A stretch of 64,000 bases of DNA from Pseudarthrobacter sp. W1I19 (GTDB lineage Bacteria > Actinomycetota > Actinomycetes > Actinomycetales > Micrococcaceae), in assembly GCF_030817835.1 (NCBI RefSeq), contig NZ_JAUSZR010000001.1, positions 4,712,001 to 4,776,000 of the forward strand, read 5' to 3'. This document shows positions 16,758 to 26,010 of the stretch, piece after piece (positions within the stretch are counted from its first letter, which is position 1; every line of letters begins with the position of its first letter). The notes beneath the pieces were generated by a model that was not told the origin of the DNA, made no database searches, and worked only from the letters and a program-made list of their open reading frames with translations. The translations under genes were made by a program, and so were the position numbers.

Positions 16758-18836
16758 ATGGCAACAGAGACAGTTGCAAAACCCCGCACCAGCGCGCGCG
16801 TGCACGTCCAAAAGTTCGGGACTTTCCTGTCCGGAATGATCATGCCCAACATCGGCGCCTTTATTGCCTGGGGCCTGATTACCGCCCTCTTCATCGAAAA
16901 GGGCTGGATCCCCGTCCCCGAACTGGGCGGCTTCGGCACCAACGCCGCGGGTGTAAAGAACCTTGGCCTTGTTGACCCCATGATCAAATACCTGCTGCCA
17001 CTCCTGATCGCCTACACCGGCGGCCGGATGGTCTATGACGTCCGTGGCGGCGTGGTGGGCGCGATCGGCACCATGGGTGTGATCGTGGGTGCCGGCATCC
17101 CCATGTTCATCGGTGCCATGATCATGGGCCCGCTGGGCGGCTGGACCATGAAGAAGCTCGACTCCCTCTGGGACGGCAAAATCCGCCCCGGCTTCGAAAT
17201 GCTCGTTAACAACTTCTCCGCGGGCATCTGGGGTGCTTTATTGGCCATGCTGGGCTTCTACGGCATCTCGCCGCTGGTTACCGCCTTCAGTACCGGCGCC
17301 GGCAACGTGGTGCAGTTCCTGGTCAACAACGGCCTGCTGCCACTGACGAGCATTTTCATTGAGCCTGCCAAGGTGTTGTTCCTGAACAACGCCATCAACC
17401 ACGGCGTGCTCACTCCGCTGGGCATCCAGCAGTCGCTGGACCAGGGCAAGTCCATCCTGTTCCTGCTCGAAGCCAACCCCGGCCCGGGACTTGGACTTCT
17501 GCTCGCCTACATGTTCTTCGGAAAAGGGGCGGCCAAGGCCTCCGCACCCGGTGCGGCCATCATCCATTTCCTGGGCGGCATCCACGAGATCTACTTCCCG
17601 TATGTCCTCATGCGCCCGCTGCTGATCCTGGCCACCATTGCCGGCGGCATGACGGGCATCGCCACCCTGGCCATCACCAATTCCGGCCTGGTGGCGCCGT
17701 CCGCTCCGGGATCCATTATCGCCGTCCTCGCCCAGACCTCACGTGACAGCTACGTCGGGGTGGTCCTGGCGGTGCTCCTGGCCACGGCGGTCTCCTTCCT
17801 GGTTGCCTCGGTCATCCTGAAGACCACCAAGCACAGCGATGAGGTCGACTTGAACGACGCCACCTCCCGCATGGAGCAGATGAAGGGCAAGAAGAGCTCT
17901 GTGGCTTCCACCCTCACCGGTACCGGCGCAGCTGCCGGGGCAGGCGGAGTGGGCGTCCTCGCCGGCCCGGTGCGCAACATCGTGTTCGCGTGCGACGCCG
18001 GTATGGGCTCCAGTGCCATGGGCGCCTCCGTGCTGCGGAACAAGATCAAGGCTGCCGGGTTCCCGGAGGTCAAGGTCACCAATGCCTCCATCGCCAACCT
18101 CAGCGACACCTACGACGTTGTGGTCACCCACCAGGACCTCACCGAACGGGCAAAGCCGGCAACGTCCAGTGCAGTCCACTATTCCGTGGACAACTTCATG
18201 AACAGCCCCCGGTATGACGAAATCGTTGAGCTGGTCCGGGATAGCAACACCGAGGGCAGCACGGCAACCGAGGGCCCCGACGCCGGTGCGGGGACCCCCG
18301 GCGGAGCGTCAGCCTCAGGATCTGCAAGGGGTCCTGCGGCCGGAGCAGCAGCCGCGGGTACCGCCGTCGGAAGTTCCGAAACCGAAGCCTCAGGGGCGGG
18401 CACGGGCGAGATCCTGGCCCGGGAGAGCGTGGTGCTCAACGGTTCGGCCACTACCCGTGACGCCGCCATCGACGAAGCCGGCCGGCTCCTGCTGGCCCGC
18501 GGCGCCGTGGATGAGGACTACGTCCGGGCCATGCACGAGCGCGAACAGTCCGTATCCACCTACATGGGCAGCTTCCTGGCCATCCCGCACGGAACCAACG
18601 CCGCCAAGGACCACATCCGCAAGTCCGCGGTGTCCGTGATCCGCTACCCGCAAGGCATCGACTGGAACGGCAAGCAGGTCAAGTTCGTGGTGGGCGTTGC
18701 CGGCATCAACAACGAGCACCTGCACATCCTGTCCTCCATCGCGAAGGTCTTCACCAACAAGGAGCAGGTGGCCCGGCTGGAGGCGGCAACGTCCGAGGAC
18801 GAGATCCTGGAACTCTTCGGAAAGGTCAACGCATAG
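16758..18836 (+). CDS. mtlA: PTS mannitol transporter, EIICBA
   Basis: A 692-aa mannitol permease-kinase with all three domains. The membrane EIIC domain spans about residues 20-345. EIIB has its phosphocysteine at Cys412 in CDAGMGSS. A linker of about 50 residues rich in Gly, Ala and Ser follows, then EIIA at about 550-692 with phosphohistidine His611 in IPHGTN. It imports mannitol as mannitol-1-phosphate using phosphate from Enzyme I via HPr. ATG 16758 follows AGGA. The next gene, mtlD, starts on the last base of this stop codon. IICBA order in one chain is the E. coli MtlA layout. Confidence 0.96.
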   Translation: MATETVAKPRTSARVHVQKFGTFLSGMIMPNIGAFIAWGLITALFIEKGWIPVPELGGFGTNAAGVKNLGLVDPMIKYLLPLLIAYTGGRMVYDVRGGVVGAIGTMGVIVGAGIPMFIGAMIMGPLGGWTMKKLDSLWDGKIRPGFEMLVNNFSAGIWGALLAMLGFYGISPLVTAFSTGAGNVVQFLVNNGLLPLTSIFIEPAKVLFLNNAINHGVLTPLGIQQSLDQGKSILFLLEANPGPGLGLLLAYMFFGKGAAKASAPGAAIIHFLGGIHEIYFPYVLMRPLLILATIAGGMTGIATLAITNSGLVAPSAPGSIIAVLAQTSRDSYVGVVLAVLLATAVSFLVASVILKTTKHSDEVDLNDATSRMEQMKGKKSSVASTLTGTGAAAGAGGVGVLAGPVRNIVFACDAGMGSSAMGASVLRNKIKAAGFPEVKVTNASIANLSDTYDVVVTHQDLTERAKPATSSAVHYSVDNFMNSPRYDEIVELVRDSNTEGSTATEGPDAGAGTPGGASASGSARGPAAGAAAAGTAVGSSETEASGAGTGEILARESVVLNGSATTRDAAIDEAGRLLLARGAVDEDYVRAMHEREQSVSTYMGSFLAIPHGTNAAKDHIRKSAVSVIRYPQGIDWNGKQVKFVVGVAGINNEHLHILSSIAKVFTNKEQVARLEAATSEDEILELFGKVNA

Positions 18837-19999
18837 TGAAGGCAGTACATTTCGGGGCCGGAAACATCGGGCGCGGCTTTGTGGGCCTGCTCCTGCACGA
18901 CGCCGGCTATGAGCTGGTGTTCGCCGACGTCGCCGAGGAGCTGATCAACCAGCTCTCGGCGGCGGACAGCTACGCCGTGCACGAGGTGGGCGAAAACCCG
19001 GCCGTGCGGACCGTGGACAACTTCCGGGCGTTGAACTCCACCACCCAGGAAGCTGAGCTCGTCGAGGAAATCGCGACGGCGGATATCGTCACCACCGCCG
19101 TGGGGCCGCACATCCTCAAGTTTGTGGCTCCGGTGATCGCCAAGGGCATCGTTTCCAGGGCTCCCGGCCTGGCACCGCTGCAGGTGATGGCCTGCGAGAA
19201 CGCGATCAACGCTACGGACATCCTGGCCAAGGATGTGGCCTCCCAGCCGGGGGCCGCAGCAGGCACGCTGGACGGGAAGGCAGTTTTCGCGAACACGGCG
19301 GTGGACCGGATCGTGCCCAACCAGGAAGCCGGCCAGGGCCTCGACGTCACTGTTGAAACCTTCTATGAATGGGTCATTGACCGCACAGCCTTCGGTGATT
19401 CCGCGCCGGTAATTCCGGGGGCCACGTTTGTGGATGAGCTCTCGCCATACATTGAGCGGAAGCTGTTTACGGTGAACACGGGCCACGCCTCTGCCGCCTA
19501 CCTTGGGTTCGAAGCGGGCCTGGAGAAAATTTCTGATGCCATGGCGGACCAGGACGTTGCCGAGGACGTGCGGGCCGTGCTGGAGGAGACCAAGCAGCTC
19601 CTGGTCAGCAAGCACGGCTTCAGCAACGACGAGCAGGAGGCCTACGTCCAGAAGATCCTGGTCCGGTTCTCCAACCCGTACCTGCCGGACACGGTGAACC
19701 GGGTGGGCCGCGCACCACTGCGGAAGCTGAGCCGGCACGAGCGGTTCATCGGCCCGGCCGCCGAACTCGCCGAACGGGGTGTGGTTCCGGAGGCGCTGCT
19801 TGGCGCCATCGCGGCAGCCCTGCGCTTCAACGACCCCGCCGACACCGAGGCAACCGAACTGGCTGACATCCTGGCAGCCGGCAACCCCGCCGACGCCACG
19901 GCCAAAATTACGGGCCTGGAGCCGGAGCACCCGCTGTTCAACGCCGTGGCCACGCTGGTGGAGGAACGCCAGGCGGAGATGACCCGCACACCTGCCTGA
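18836..19999 (+). CDS. mtlD: Mannitol-1-phosphate 5-dehydrogenase
   Basis: This 387-aa NAD-dependent enzyme oxidises mannitol-1-phosphate to fructose-6-phosphate, the step after MtlA. The Rossmann motif is at the extreme N-terminus (KAVHFGAGNIGRGFVG), which fixes the GTG start at 18836, overlapping mtlA's stop by one base. The long-chain polyol dehydrogenase region with PYIERKLFTVNTGHA is present. The operon ends at the terminator 20015-20048. Confidence 0.96.
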   Translation: MKAVHFGAGNIGRGFVGLLLHDAGYELVFADVAEELINQLSAADSYAVHEVGENPAVRTVDNFRALNSTTQEAELVEEIATADIVTTAVGPHILKFVAPVIAKGIVSRAPGLAPLQVMACENAINATDILAKDVASQPGAAAGTLDGKAVFANTAVDRIVPNQEAGQGLDVTVETFYEWVIDRTAFGDSAPVIPGATFVDELSPYIERKLFTVNTGHASAAYLGFEAGLEKISDAMADQDVAEDVRAVLEETKQLLVSKHGFSNDEQEAYVQKILVRFSNPYLPDTVNRVGRAPLRKLSRHERFIGPAAELAERGVVPEALLGAIAAALRFNDPADTEATELADILAAGNPADATAKITGLEPEHPLFNAVATLVEERQAEMTRTPA

Positions 20000-20014
20000 C
20001 CACAGTCCCCAATC

Positions 20015-20048
20015 ACGACGCCGGCACTCTCCTGGGTGCCGGCGTCGT
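20015..20048 (+). terminator. Terminator after mtlD
   Basis: ACGACGCCGGCA and TGCCGGCGTCGT form a perfect 12-bp stem with a 10-nt loop, followed by TCTGTGTG. It begins 15 nt after the mtlD stop. Confidence 0.75.
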
Positions 20049-20162
20049 TCTGTGTGCTCTCTCCCACTTAGCCCCGAATGCGGCCCCTTCCTCCCCGACC
20101 CCCGCTCACTTGTGGCCGCCTTTTTCACCGACGCCCGCTCACTCCTGTGCAAGGCTGGGCTG

Positions 20163-20684
20163 GTGACCAATAGCCAAGCTGCCTTGCCCTTTCTCCTGAC
20201 GGTCGACGTCGACGGCCGGACCTTCCGCCTGCGCCACGCCTCGCCCTCCGACCTGCCGGCCATCGTGAGCCTGCTCGCGGACGATTCCTTGGGCTCCGGG
20301 CGCGAACGTACCGAGGACCTGGCACCCTACGAACACGCCTTCGAGGCGATCGACGCCGACCCCTCCCACTTGCTCATCGTGGGGGAGCTGCTCCCAGGCG
20401 GAGGAGGGGAAACGGCTGTTGTTGCGACTTTCCAGCTCAGCTTCCTGCCCGGCATTTCGCGGCGGGGAGCCTGGCGCTCGCAGATTGAGGCGGTGCGGGT
20501 GGCGGACAGCCTCCGCGGCAATGGCATCGGCAACGTGATGGTGCAGTGGGCCATCGATGAGTCCCGCCGCCGCGGCTGTGCGCTGATGCAGCTGACCACG
20601 CACAAAACGCGCCTTGCCGCACACCGGTTCTACGAGCGGCTCGGTTTCGAAGCCAGCCACGAAGGCATGAAGCTGACACTCTGA
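20163..20684 (+). CDS. GNAT family N-acetyltransferase
   Basis: A 173-aa acetyltransferase with the acetyl-CoA motif VADSLRGNGIGNVMVQWA near residues 110-127 and the terminal HRFYERLGFEASH. GTG 20163 is preferred because the 37 residues encoded upstream are not part of the fold. The substrate is unknown. It is followed after 41 nt by the MarR gene, with the double palindrome between. Confidence 0.85.
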   Translation: MTNSQAALPFLLTVDVDGRTFRLRHASPSDLPAIVSLLADDSLGSGRERTEDLAPYEHAFEAIDADPSHLLIVGELLPGGGGETAVVATFQLSFLPGISRRGAWRSQIEAVRVADSLRGNGIGNVMVQWAIDESRRRGCALMQLTTHKTRLAAHRFYERLGFEASHEGMKLTL

Positions 20685-20694
20685 GCCTTGCCCC

Positions 20695-20723
20695 TTAGGC
20701 AGCCTAACTGTTAGGCTGCCTAA
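20695..20723. promoter_or_regulatory. Tandem palindromic MarR operator
   Basis: Two 13-bp palindromes, TTAGGC-A-GCCTAA (20695-20707) and TTAGGC-T-GCCTAA (20711-20723), are separated by 3 bp, so their centres are 16 bp apart. Together they also make one perfect 27-bp inverted repeat (20696-20722). They end 2 bp before the MarR ATG and cover its expected ribosome-binding site. Autorepression by MarR, at transcription or translation start, is the simplest reading. Confidence 0.75.
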
Positions 20724-20725
20724 CG

Positions 20726-21172
20726 ATGAATAAAAAAACCGATGATGAGGAGCTGCACGCGCTTGCCGGAGACTTCCGCGAGGCCCTCCGCCACAGCGTG
20801 TACCTGGTGCGCAGGCTCGATGCCGAAGGTCAACTCAGCGCAGCCCAGCTCAGCACCCTGAAGATGCTGCTGGACGACGCCGTGCGGGTGGGGGAGATCG
20901 CACGGAACCTTGGCGTCCGCGTGCCCAGCGCCACCGAGCAGATCATCAAGCTGGAGCGGGCAGGACTTGCCCGGCGCGAACCCGACCCGGACGACTCGCG
21001 TGCCGTCCGGGTGGTGCTCACCGCGGAGGGCCGCGCCGCCGTCGACTCCGCCAATGCCCGCCGCAATGCCGTCATGGCCGGCATCCTCAGCTCCCTGACC
21101 GAGCAGGACCGGCAGGCCCTGGCGGCCGCCCTACCCGTCATCGGAAAAATCAACGCGTCACTGCAGCAATGA
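20726..21172 (+). CDS. MarR family transcriptional regulator
   Basis: A 148-aa winged-helix regulator. The recognition region reads RVGEIARNLGVRVPSATEQIIK (about residues 55-75), and the wing carries the conserved DPDDSRAVRVVLT. It is 29 nt upstream of an MFS exporter, the usual pair in which a small toxic compound releases MarR and induces efflux. The tandem palindrome directly upstream is its likely operator. The start ATG 20726 has no free Shine-Dalgarno because the palindrome occupies that space. Confidence 0.92.
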   Translation: MNKKTDDEELHALAGDFREALRHSVYLVRRLDAEGQLSAAQLSTLKMLLDDAVRVGEIARNLGVRVPSATEQIIKLERAGLARREPDPDDSRAVRVVLTAEGRAAVDSANARRNAVMAGILSSLTEQDRQALAAALPVIGKINASLQQ

Positions 21173-21201
21173 CGCACGCATCCCTTTAGGAGCAAACCTT
21201 C

Positions 21202-22425
21202 ATGAACGCCCCAGCAGACACACTGCCGGCAGCAGAAGCAACCCTGAAGGCCGAAAAGGCCTCATTCCTCAGGAAACCAAAGGCGGTATGGGCCACAGCC
21301 CTGGCCGCCGTTTTTGCGTTTATGGGCATCGGACTGGTGGACCCCATCCTGCCCGCCATCGCCACCAACCTTGATGCCAGCCCCAGCGAGGTGTCCTTGC
21401 TCTTCACCAGCTACTTCCTGGTGACAGCCGTGGCAATGCTGATTACGGGCTTCGTTTCCTCCCGCATCGGCGGCAAGAAGACCCTGCTGATCGGGCTCGC
21501 CGTCATCGTGGTGTTTTCCTCACTCTCCGGCCTGTCCGGCAGTGTGGGGGAGCTGGTGGGCTTCCGGGCCGGCTGGGGGCTGGGCAACGCCCTGTTTGTT
21601 GCCACGGCACTGGCCGTGATCGTCGGCGTGGCCAGCGGCGGGGCCGGTACGGCGATCATCCTCTACGAGGCCGCGCTGGGACTTGGCATTTCGCTGGGCC
21701 CGCTCCTGGGGGCCCTGCTGGGCGGCTGGCAGTGGCGCGCGCCGTTCTTCGGCACTGCGGCCCTGATGGCTGCCGCCTTTGTGGCCCTGATGGTGCTGCT
21801 CCCCAGGACTCCGCTGCCCGAGCGGAAAGTCCGCCTGCGCGATCCCCTGCTGGCACTGGGTCATAAGGGACTGCGCGCCACCGCCTTCAGCGGTCTGTTC
21901 TACAACTACGGCTTCTTCACCATCCTCGCGTTCACACCGTTCATCCTGGGCATGGACGCCTACGGGATCGGCGGGGTGTTTTTCGGCTGGGGTGTGGCCG
22001 TGGCCGTCTTTTCCGTGTTCGTGGCGCCCGTGCTGCAGAACCGCTTCGGGGCCACCAAGGTCCTGGCCGGAACCCTCCTGGCCCTGATGCTCACCCTTGT
22101 TGGGCTGGGACTGGCCGCCGGGCACTCGGTGCCTGCCGTCGTCGTCCTGGTAGTGCTCTCCGGGGCCCTGCTGGGCATCAACAACACGATTTACACCGAG
22201 CTGGCCATGGGTGTTTCCGATTCGCCCCGCCCGGTGGCGTCCTCCGGCTACAACTTCGTGCGCTGGATGGGCGGTGCCCTGGCTCCCTTCGCCGCAGCCC
22301 AGCTGGGTGAGCACTTCGGTCCGCAGGTCCCGTTCTTAGCCGGCGCAGTGGCCATGGTGGTGGCCATTGGTGTTGCCCTCACCGGCCGGAAGTACCTGGC
22401 AGCGCACGAGCCGCACGTCGTCTAA
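21202..22425 (+). CDS. MFS transporter, drug-efflux type
   Basis: A 407-aa membrane protein with 12 predicted spans. The first span follows WATALAAVFAFMGIGLVDPI, and the loop after span 2 has the MFS motif GFVSSRIGGKK. It is co-transcribed with the MarR gene, which suggests induction by its own substrate. The AGGAG ribosome-binding site precedes ATG 21202. It resembles the DHA1 efflux family; the substrate is not known. Confidence 0.9.
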   Translation: MNAPADTLPAAEATLKAEKASFLRKPKAVWATALAAVFAFMGIGLVDPILPAIATNLDASPSEVSLLFTSYFLVTAVAMLITGFVSSRIGGKKTLLIGLAVIVVFSSLSGLSGSVGELVGFRAGWGLGNALFVATALAVIVGVASGGAGTAIILYEAALGLGISLGPLLGALLGGWQWRAPFFGTAALMAAAFVALMVLLPRTPLPERKVRLRDPLLALGHKGLRATAFSGLFYNYGFFTILAFTPFILGMDAYGIGGVFFGWGVAVAVFSVFVAPVLQNRFGATKVLAGTLLALMLTLVGLGLAAGHSVPAVVVLVVLSGALLGINNTIYTELAMGVSDSPRPVASSGYNFVRWMGGALAPFAAAQLGEHFGPQVPFLAGAVAMVVAIGVALTGRKYLAAHEPHVV

Positions 22426-22442
22426 CCGCTACCCGCCCCGTA

Positions 22443-22490
22443 AAACAGCGAAACCCTCCGTCACGCCATGTGATGGAGGGTTTGCTGTTT
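22443..22490. terminator. Bidirectional terminator between convergent MFS genes
   Basis: AAACAGC-G-AAACCCTCC on the left pairs with GGAGGGTTT-G-CTGTTT on the right, with an A/T-flanked G-C core and runs of A on one side and T on the other. It serves both the gene ending at 22425 and the one ending at 22516. Confidence 0.85.
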
Positions 22491-22515
22491 AGCGGCGGAA
22501 GGTGATGGGGCGTTG

Positions 22516-23955
22516 CTAGGCCTTTTTGGAGCCCTTTGCCACGAACAGCGTCTCCGCCTGCTCCAGTGACATCCCGTTGGTCTCCGGCACCTTGAACATC
22601 ACAAAGAAGAACGACGCCGCCGCGAACAGTGCATACATGGCGTACGTGAGCGGCAGCGAACCGGCAGCCATCACCGGGAAGCTCAGGGTGATGGCAAAGT
22701 TTGCCACCCACTGCGCGGCCGCGGCCAGGCCCAGTGCCCGGGCGCGGATCCGTGACGGGAAGATCTCGCCCAGCAGCACCCACACCAGCGGGCCCCAGGA
22801 CGCGCCAAAGCTGACCACAAAAACGTTGGCGGCAACCAGGGCCACCGGGCCCCAGGCGCCCGGCAGGGAGATGTTCTCGCCGGAACCCACTGCCGAGGAA
22901 AACGCCAGCGCCATGGCGCCCAAGGACACGGCCATGCCTACTGAGCCTGCCAGCAGGATGGGCCGACGGCCGATCCGGTCCACCAGGGCGATCGCCACTA
23001 GGGTGACCAGGATGTTCGTGATGGAGGTGGCCACCGAGATGGCGAGCGAGTCCTTTTCCTGGAAGCCCACCGCCTTCCACAGGGTGGTGGAGTAGTAGAA
23101 GATCACGTTGATGCCCACGAACTGCTGCAGGACGGACAGGATGATGCCCACCCAGACCACTGCCTGCAGGCCGAACGCCTTGCCGCGCAGTGAGCCCTTC
23201 TGGCCGGCGAGCTTGTCCTCCTCAATGGCTTCTCGGATCTCCCGGATGTGCCGGTCGGTGTCCTCCGCCGGGGCGATCGAATCAAACACCGTCCGCGCCT
23301 CGTCCTCCTTGCCCAGGAACACCAGGAACCGCGGGGATTCGGGCAGGGTGTAGGCAACCCAGCCGTACACCACGGCGGGCACTGCGGCGGCCAGGAACAT
23401 CCAGCGCCAGGCCTCGATCCCCAGCCAGAAGGACTGGTCGGCGCCGCCGGCGGTGGTGGCGAACAGCGCGTCGGAGAGCAGCGCGGCGAAGATGCCTGTG
23501 GTGATGGCGAGCTGCTGCAGAGAGGCCAGGCGGCCGCGGACCTTGCGGGGCGAGATCTCCGAGATGTAGGCGGGCGCGATCACCGAGGCCAGGCCAATGC
23601 CCAGCCCGCCCACCAGGCGCCAGAAGATCAGGTCCCAGACGCTGAAGGCAAAGCCGGTGCCGATGGCGCTGACCAGGAACAGCAGCGCTCCCAGCTTCAT
23701 GGCGGGGATGCGGCCATACCGGTCGGCTACCTTTCCAGCCAGGTAGGCGCCGGCTGCGCAACCCAGCAGGGCTATGGCCACGGCAAAGCCCGTCACGGCC
23801 TCGGACAGCGCGAACTCATCCTTCATGGCATCCACGGCGCCGTTGACCACGGACGAGTCGAAGCCGAACAGGAATCCGCCCACCGCGCCTGCAAGCGCCA
23901 GCCAGATCACCCGCCGCGGTATCTGGGCGGTTGTCTGCTCCTGGGCAGTGGGCAT
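22516..23955 (-). CDS. Sugar porter family MFS transporter
   Basis: A 479-aa, 12-span sugar:proton symporter-like protein. Family marks are VADRYGRIPAMKLG in the first half, PESPRFL before the central loop, and DRIGRRPILLAG in the second half. The start ATG 23955 follows GGGAG; the frame stays open far upstream, but that part is non-homologous. No sugar-degrading gene is adjacent, so the substrate is not assigned. Confidence 0.93.
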   Translation of the reverse strand: MPTAQEQTTAQIPRRVIWLALAGAVGGFLFGFDSSVVNGAVDAMKDEFALSEAVTGFAVAIALLGCAAGAYLAGKVADRYGRIPAMKLGALLFLVSAIGTGFAFSVWDLIFWRLVGGLGIGLASVIAPAYISEISPRKVRGRLASLQQLAITTGIFAALLSDALFATTAGGADQSFWLGIEAWRWMFLAAAVPAVVYGWVAYTLPESPRFLVFLGKEDEARTVFDSIAPAEDTDRHIREIREAIEEDKLAGQKGSLRGKAFGLQAVVWVGIILSVLQQFVGINVIFYYSTTLWKAVGFQEKDSLAISVATSITNILVTLVAIALVDRIGRRPILLAGSVGMAVSLGAMALAFSSAVGSGENISLPGAWGPVALVAANVFVVSFGASWGPLVWVLLGEIFPSRIRARALGLAAAAQWVANFAITLSFPVMAAGSLPLTYAMYALFAAASFFFVMFKVPETNGMSLEQAETLFVAKGSKKA

Positions 23956-24112
23956 GGTTCTCCCTTGGTCTGGGGTTGGGTGGATGCGGTGCGGACGTCG
24001 TCGGCTGCCGAACCGGCCACCTGGCCGGCGCACTCGCGCTGTACAGTGTTCCACGCCACCGCGAACTCTTCCAGTCAGCAGGGTTCCAGTTGAGTGTCCC
24101 GCAACCACCCAA

Positions 24113-24156
24113 GGAGCGAGGACGACGGCGGGCCGGGCCGCCGTCGTCCTCGCTCC
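24113..24156 (-). terminator. Strong hairpin downstream of the DHA2 exporter
   Basis: A perfect 19-bp stem: GGAGCGAGGACGACGGCGG at 24113-24131 pairs with 24138-24156, with a 6-nt loop. It lies about 100 nt past the stop of the leftward gene. Confidence 0.7.
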
Positions 24157-24183
24157 ATAGGCAGGGCGCACCTGGGGCAGGAA

Positions 24184-24223
24184 CGCAGAAACCCTCCTGC
24201 GCAAAGGCAGTAGGGTTTCTGCG
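24184..24223 (-). terminator. First hairpin downstream of the DHA2 exporter
   Basis: CGCAGAAACCCT (24184-24195) pairs perfectly with AGGGTTTCTGCG (24212-24223), with an inner CTGC/GCAG stem. It is the first hairpin met after the stop at 24261, so it is probably the main terminator and 24113-24156 the backup. Confidence 0.65.
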
Positions 24224-24260
24224 GAAGCGGCCCCAAGTGAGCGGGCATATGGATGAGAAG

Positions 24261-25913
24261 CTAGTGCACTGCGGCCGGCTCCTGCGGGGCAACCTTCGGG
24301 TCCGAGAGCTTCTTGTTCGGCAGCGCGAAGCTGATGAGGAAGGCGATTCCAGTCAGCACGGCTGCCGTGAGCATCACGGCGTCGATCGCGTAGGCGAAGC
24401 CCTCCGTGATGGGGCGGGTCAAGGTGCTGTTGGCGGTGTGGAGCCAGCTGGTGTCGTTGAGGGAGTCGTTGGACGCTCCGTTCTGGAAGAACTCGTAGAG
24501 CTTGGCATTGGCGGGATCGGCTGCCACGGCGGGGTCCCGCAAGACGGCCTGGTAGTCCGCGCTGGCCATGGCCGACTTCATGCTGTCCGCGATCCGGCTG
24601 GCCGCCAAACTGAAGAGCATGGAGATGAACACGGCGGTGCCCACGGCGCCGCCCATGGAGCGGAAGAACGCCGCCGAGGACGTGCCCACACCCATGTCGC
24701 GGCGCGGCACGGATACCTGCATGGCCAGGGTGAGCGGCTGCATGCAGAAGCCCAGTCCCATGCCGAAGAACACTGCGATCACGCCGGGAACCCACAGGCC
24801 CGTGTCCACGCCCAGGGACAGTCCCATCACGGCGGCGGCGGCGGTGAGGATGGCCGTGCCCATGACGGGGAAGATCCGGTAGGTGCCGGAGGATGAAATG
24901 GTGCGCCCGGCGGTGATGGAGCCGGTGAGGATGCCCACCGTGAACGTGATCATCATCAGGCCGGCCTCGGTGGGAGTGAGGCCCTTGACCAGCTGCAGGT
25001 ACATCGGGACCATGGCGATGGCACCGAACATGCCGATACCGATGATGAAGTTCAGCAGCGACGACAGGCCGAAGGTGGCGTTCCGGAAGAGCCGCAGCGG
25101 GATCAGGGCGTAGTCGCCGGCGCGCTTCTCGGCGAGCAGGAACCAGGCGATGCCCACCACGCCCAGGCCGTAGCACAGGAACGAGTTCAGGGAAGCCCAG
25201 CCCCAGGTACGGCCCTGCTCGGCCACCAGCAGGAGCGGCACGATGGCCAGGGTGATGGCGGCCGCGCCCCAGTAGTCGATTTTCTGCTTCACGTGCTTGG
25301 CCGGCAGGTGCAGGAACAGGAACACCACCGCCAGTGCTGCCAAGCCGATGGGCAGGTTGATAAAGAACACCCAGCGCCAGCCGTCAAAGCCCAGGATGTT
25401 GGCCGAACCGGCGAACGCGCCGCCCACTACCGGGCCAAGCACCGAGGAGATGCCGAAGACGGACATGAAGTAGCCCTGGTACTTGGCCCGGTCCTTCAGG
25501 GACACAATGTCACCGATGATGGTCAGTGCGAGTGCAAGCAGGCCGCCGGCGCCCAGGCCTTGGACGCCGCGGGCAATGGCGAGTTCGGTCATGGAGTGGA
25601 CCGAGCCGGCATACAGGGAGCCTGCCAGGAAGATGATGATGGCTGCCAGGTACAGCGGGCGGCGGCCGAAGATGTCGCTCAGCTTGCCGTACAGCGGGGT
25701 GCTTACAGTGGACGTGATGAGGTACGCCGTGGTGGCCCAGGCCTGGAGCGAGAGCCCGTCCAGGTCGTTGGCGATGGTGTAGATGGACGTGGACACAATG
25801 GTCTGGTCCAGCGAGGCCAGGAACATGCCCAGCATCAGGCCCACCATTACGGTGACGATTTGGCGCTGCGTGAGGGTTTCTCCGGCGGCGCGCGCGGCAG
25901 GGGGTTGGGACAT
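24261..25913 (-). CDS. MFS multidrug exporter, DHA2 (EmrB/QacA) family
   Basis: A 550-aa protein with 14 predicted spans. Motif A is GKLSDIFGRRPLYL after span 2, and the DHA2 mark LDQTIVSTSIYTIANDL lies in span 1. This family exports hydrophobic drugs with proton antiport. ATG 25913 follows GGAG. An inverted repeat at 25941-25963 lies just upstream. No dedicated regulator gene is adjacent. Confidence 0.93.
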   Translation of the reverse strand: MSQPPAARAAGETLTQRQIVTVMVGLMLGMFLASLDQTIVSTSIYTIANDLDGLSLQAWATTAYLITSTVSTPLYGKLSDIFGRRPLYLAAIIIFLAGSLYAGSVHSMTELAIARGVQGLGAGGLLALALTIIGDIVSLKDRAKYQGYFMSVFGISSVLGPVVGGAFAGSANILGFDGWRWVFFINLPIGLAALAVVFLFLHLPAKHVKQKIDYWGAAAITLAIVPLLLVAEQGRTWGWASLNSFLCYGLGVVGIAWFLLAEKRAGDYALIPLRLFRNATFGLSSLLNFIIGIGMFGAIAMVPMYLQLVKGLTPTEAGLMMITFTVGILTGSITAGRTISSSGTYRIFPVMGTAILTAAAAVMGLSLGVDTGLWVPGVIAVFFGMGLGFCMQPLTLAMQVSVPRRDMGVGTSSAAFFRSMGGAVGTAVFISMLFSLAASRIADSMKSAMASADYQAVLRDPAVAADPANAKLYEFFQNGASNDSLNDTSWLHTANSTLTRPITEGFAYAIDAVMLTAAVLTGIAFLISFALPNKKLSDPKVAPQEPAAVH

Positions 25914-25940
25914 AGGTGCTCCAGGGAAGAATTTCGCTTT

Positions 25941-25963
25941 GATAGTTGCTTTCAGTAACTATC
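25941..25963. promoter_or_regulatory. Inverted repeat upstream of the DHA2 exporter
   Basis: GATAGTT and AACTATC are perfect 7-bp arms separated by 9 bp, 27 bp before the exporter start. The AT-rich half-sites could be a repressor operator or overlap the -10 region. The cognate regulator is not adjacent. Confidence 0.4.
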
Positions 25964-26010
25964 TTACGCCGGGACCTATTCCCTGGAACCGGAAGTTGTT
26001 TTCGTGGGCC

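Larger units (their letters stand above)
23956..24260. other. 305-bp intergenic region with two terminators
   Basis: The right part holds two strong hairpins (24113-24156 and 24184-24223), the terminator of the gene ending at 24261. The left part (about 23956-24110) should hold the promoter of the sugar porter, transcribed leftward. No gene is supported here. Confidence 0.55.

Noticed and set aside
18644..20263. 539-codon open frame on the reverse strand across mtlA-mtlD
   Set aside because: It lies opposite two clearly recognised genes, has no family resemblance, and is the usual mirror frame of high-GC coding DNA.
23956..25176. Upstream extension of the sugar porter frame to 886 aa
   Set aside because: The extra part runs across the DHA2 exporter gene and its terminators, and the porter's own ATG at 23955 has a good ribosome-binding site.
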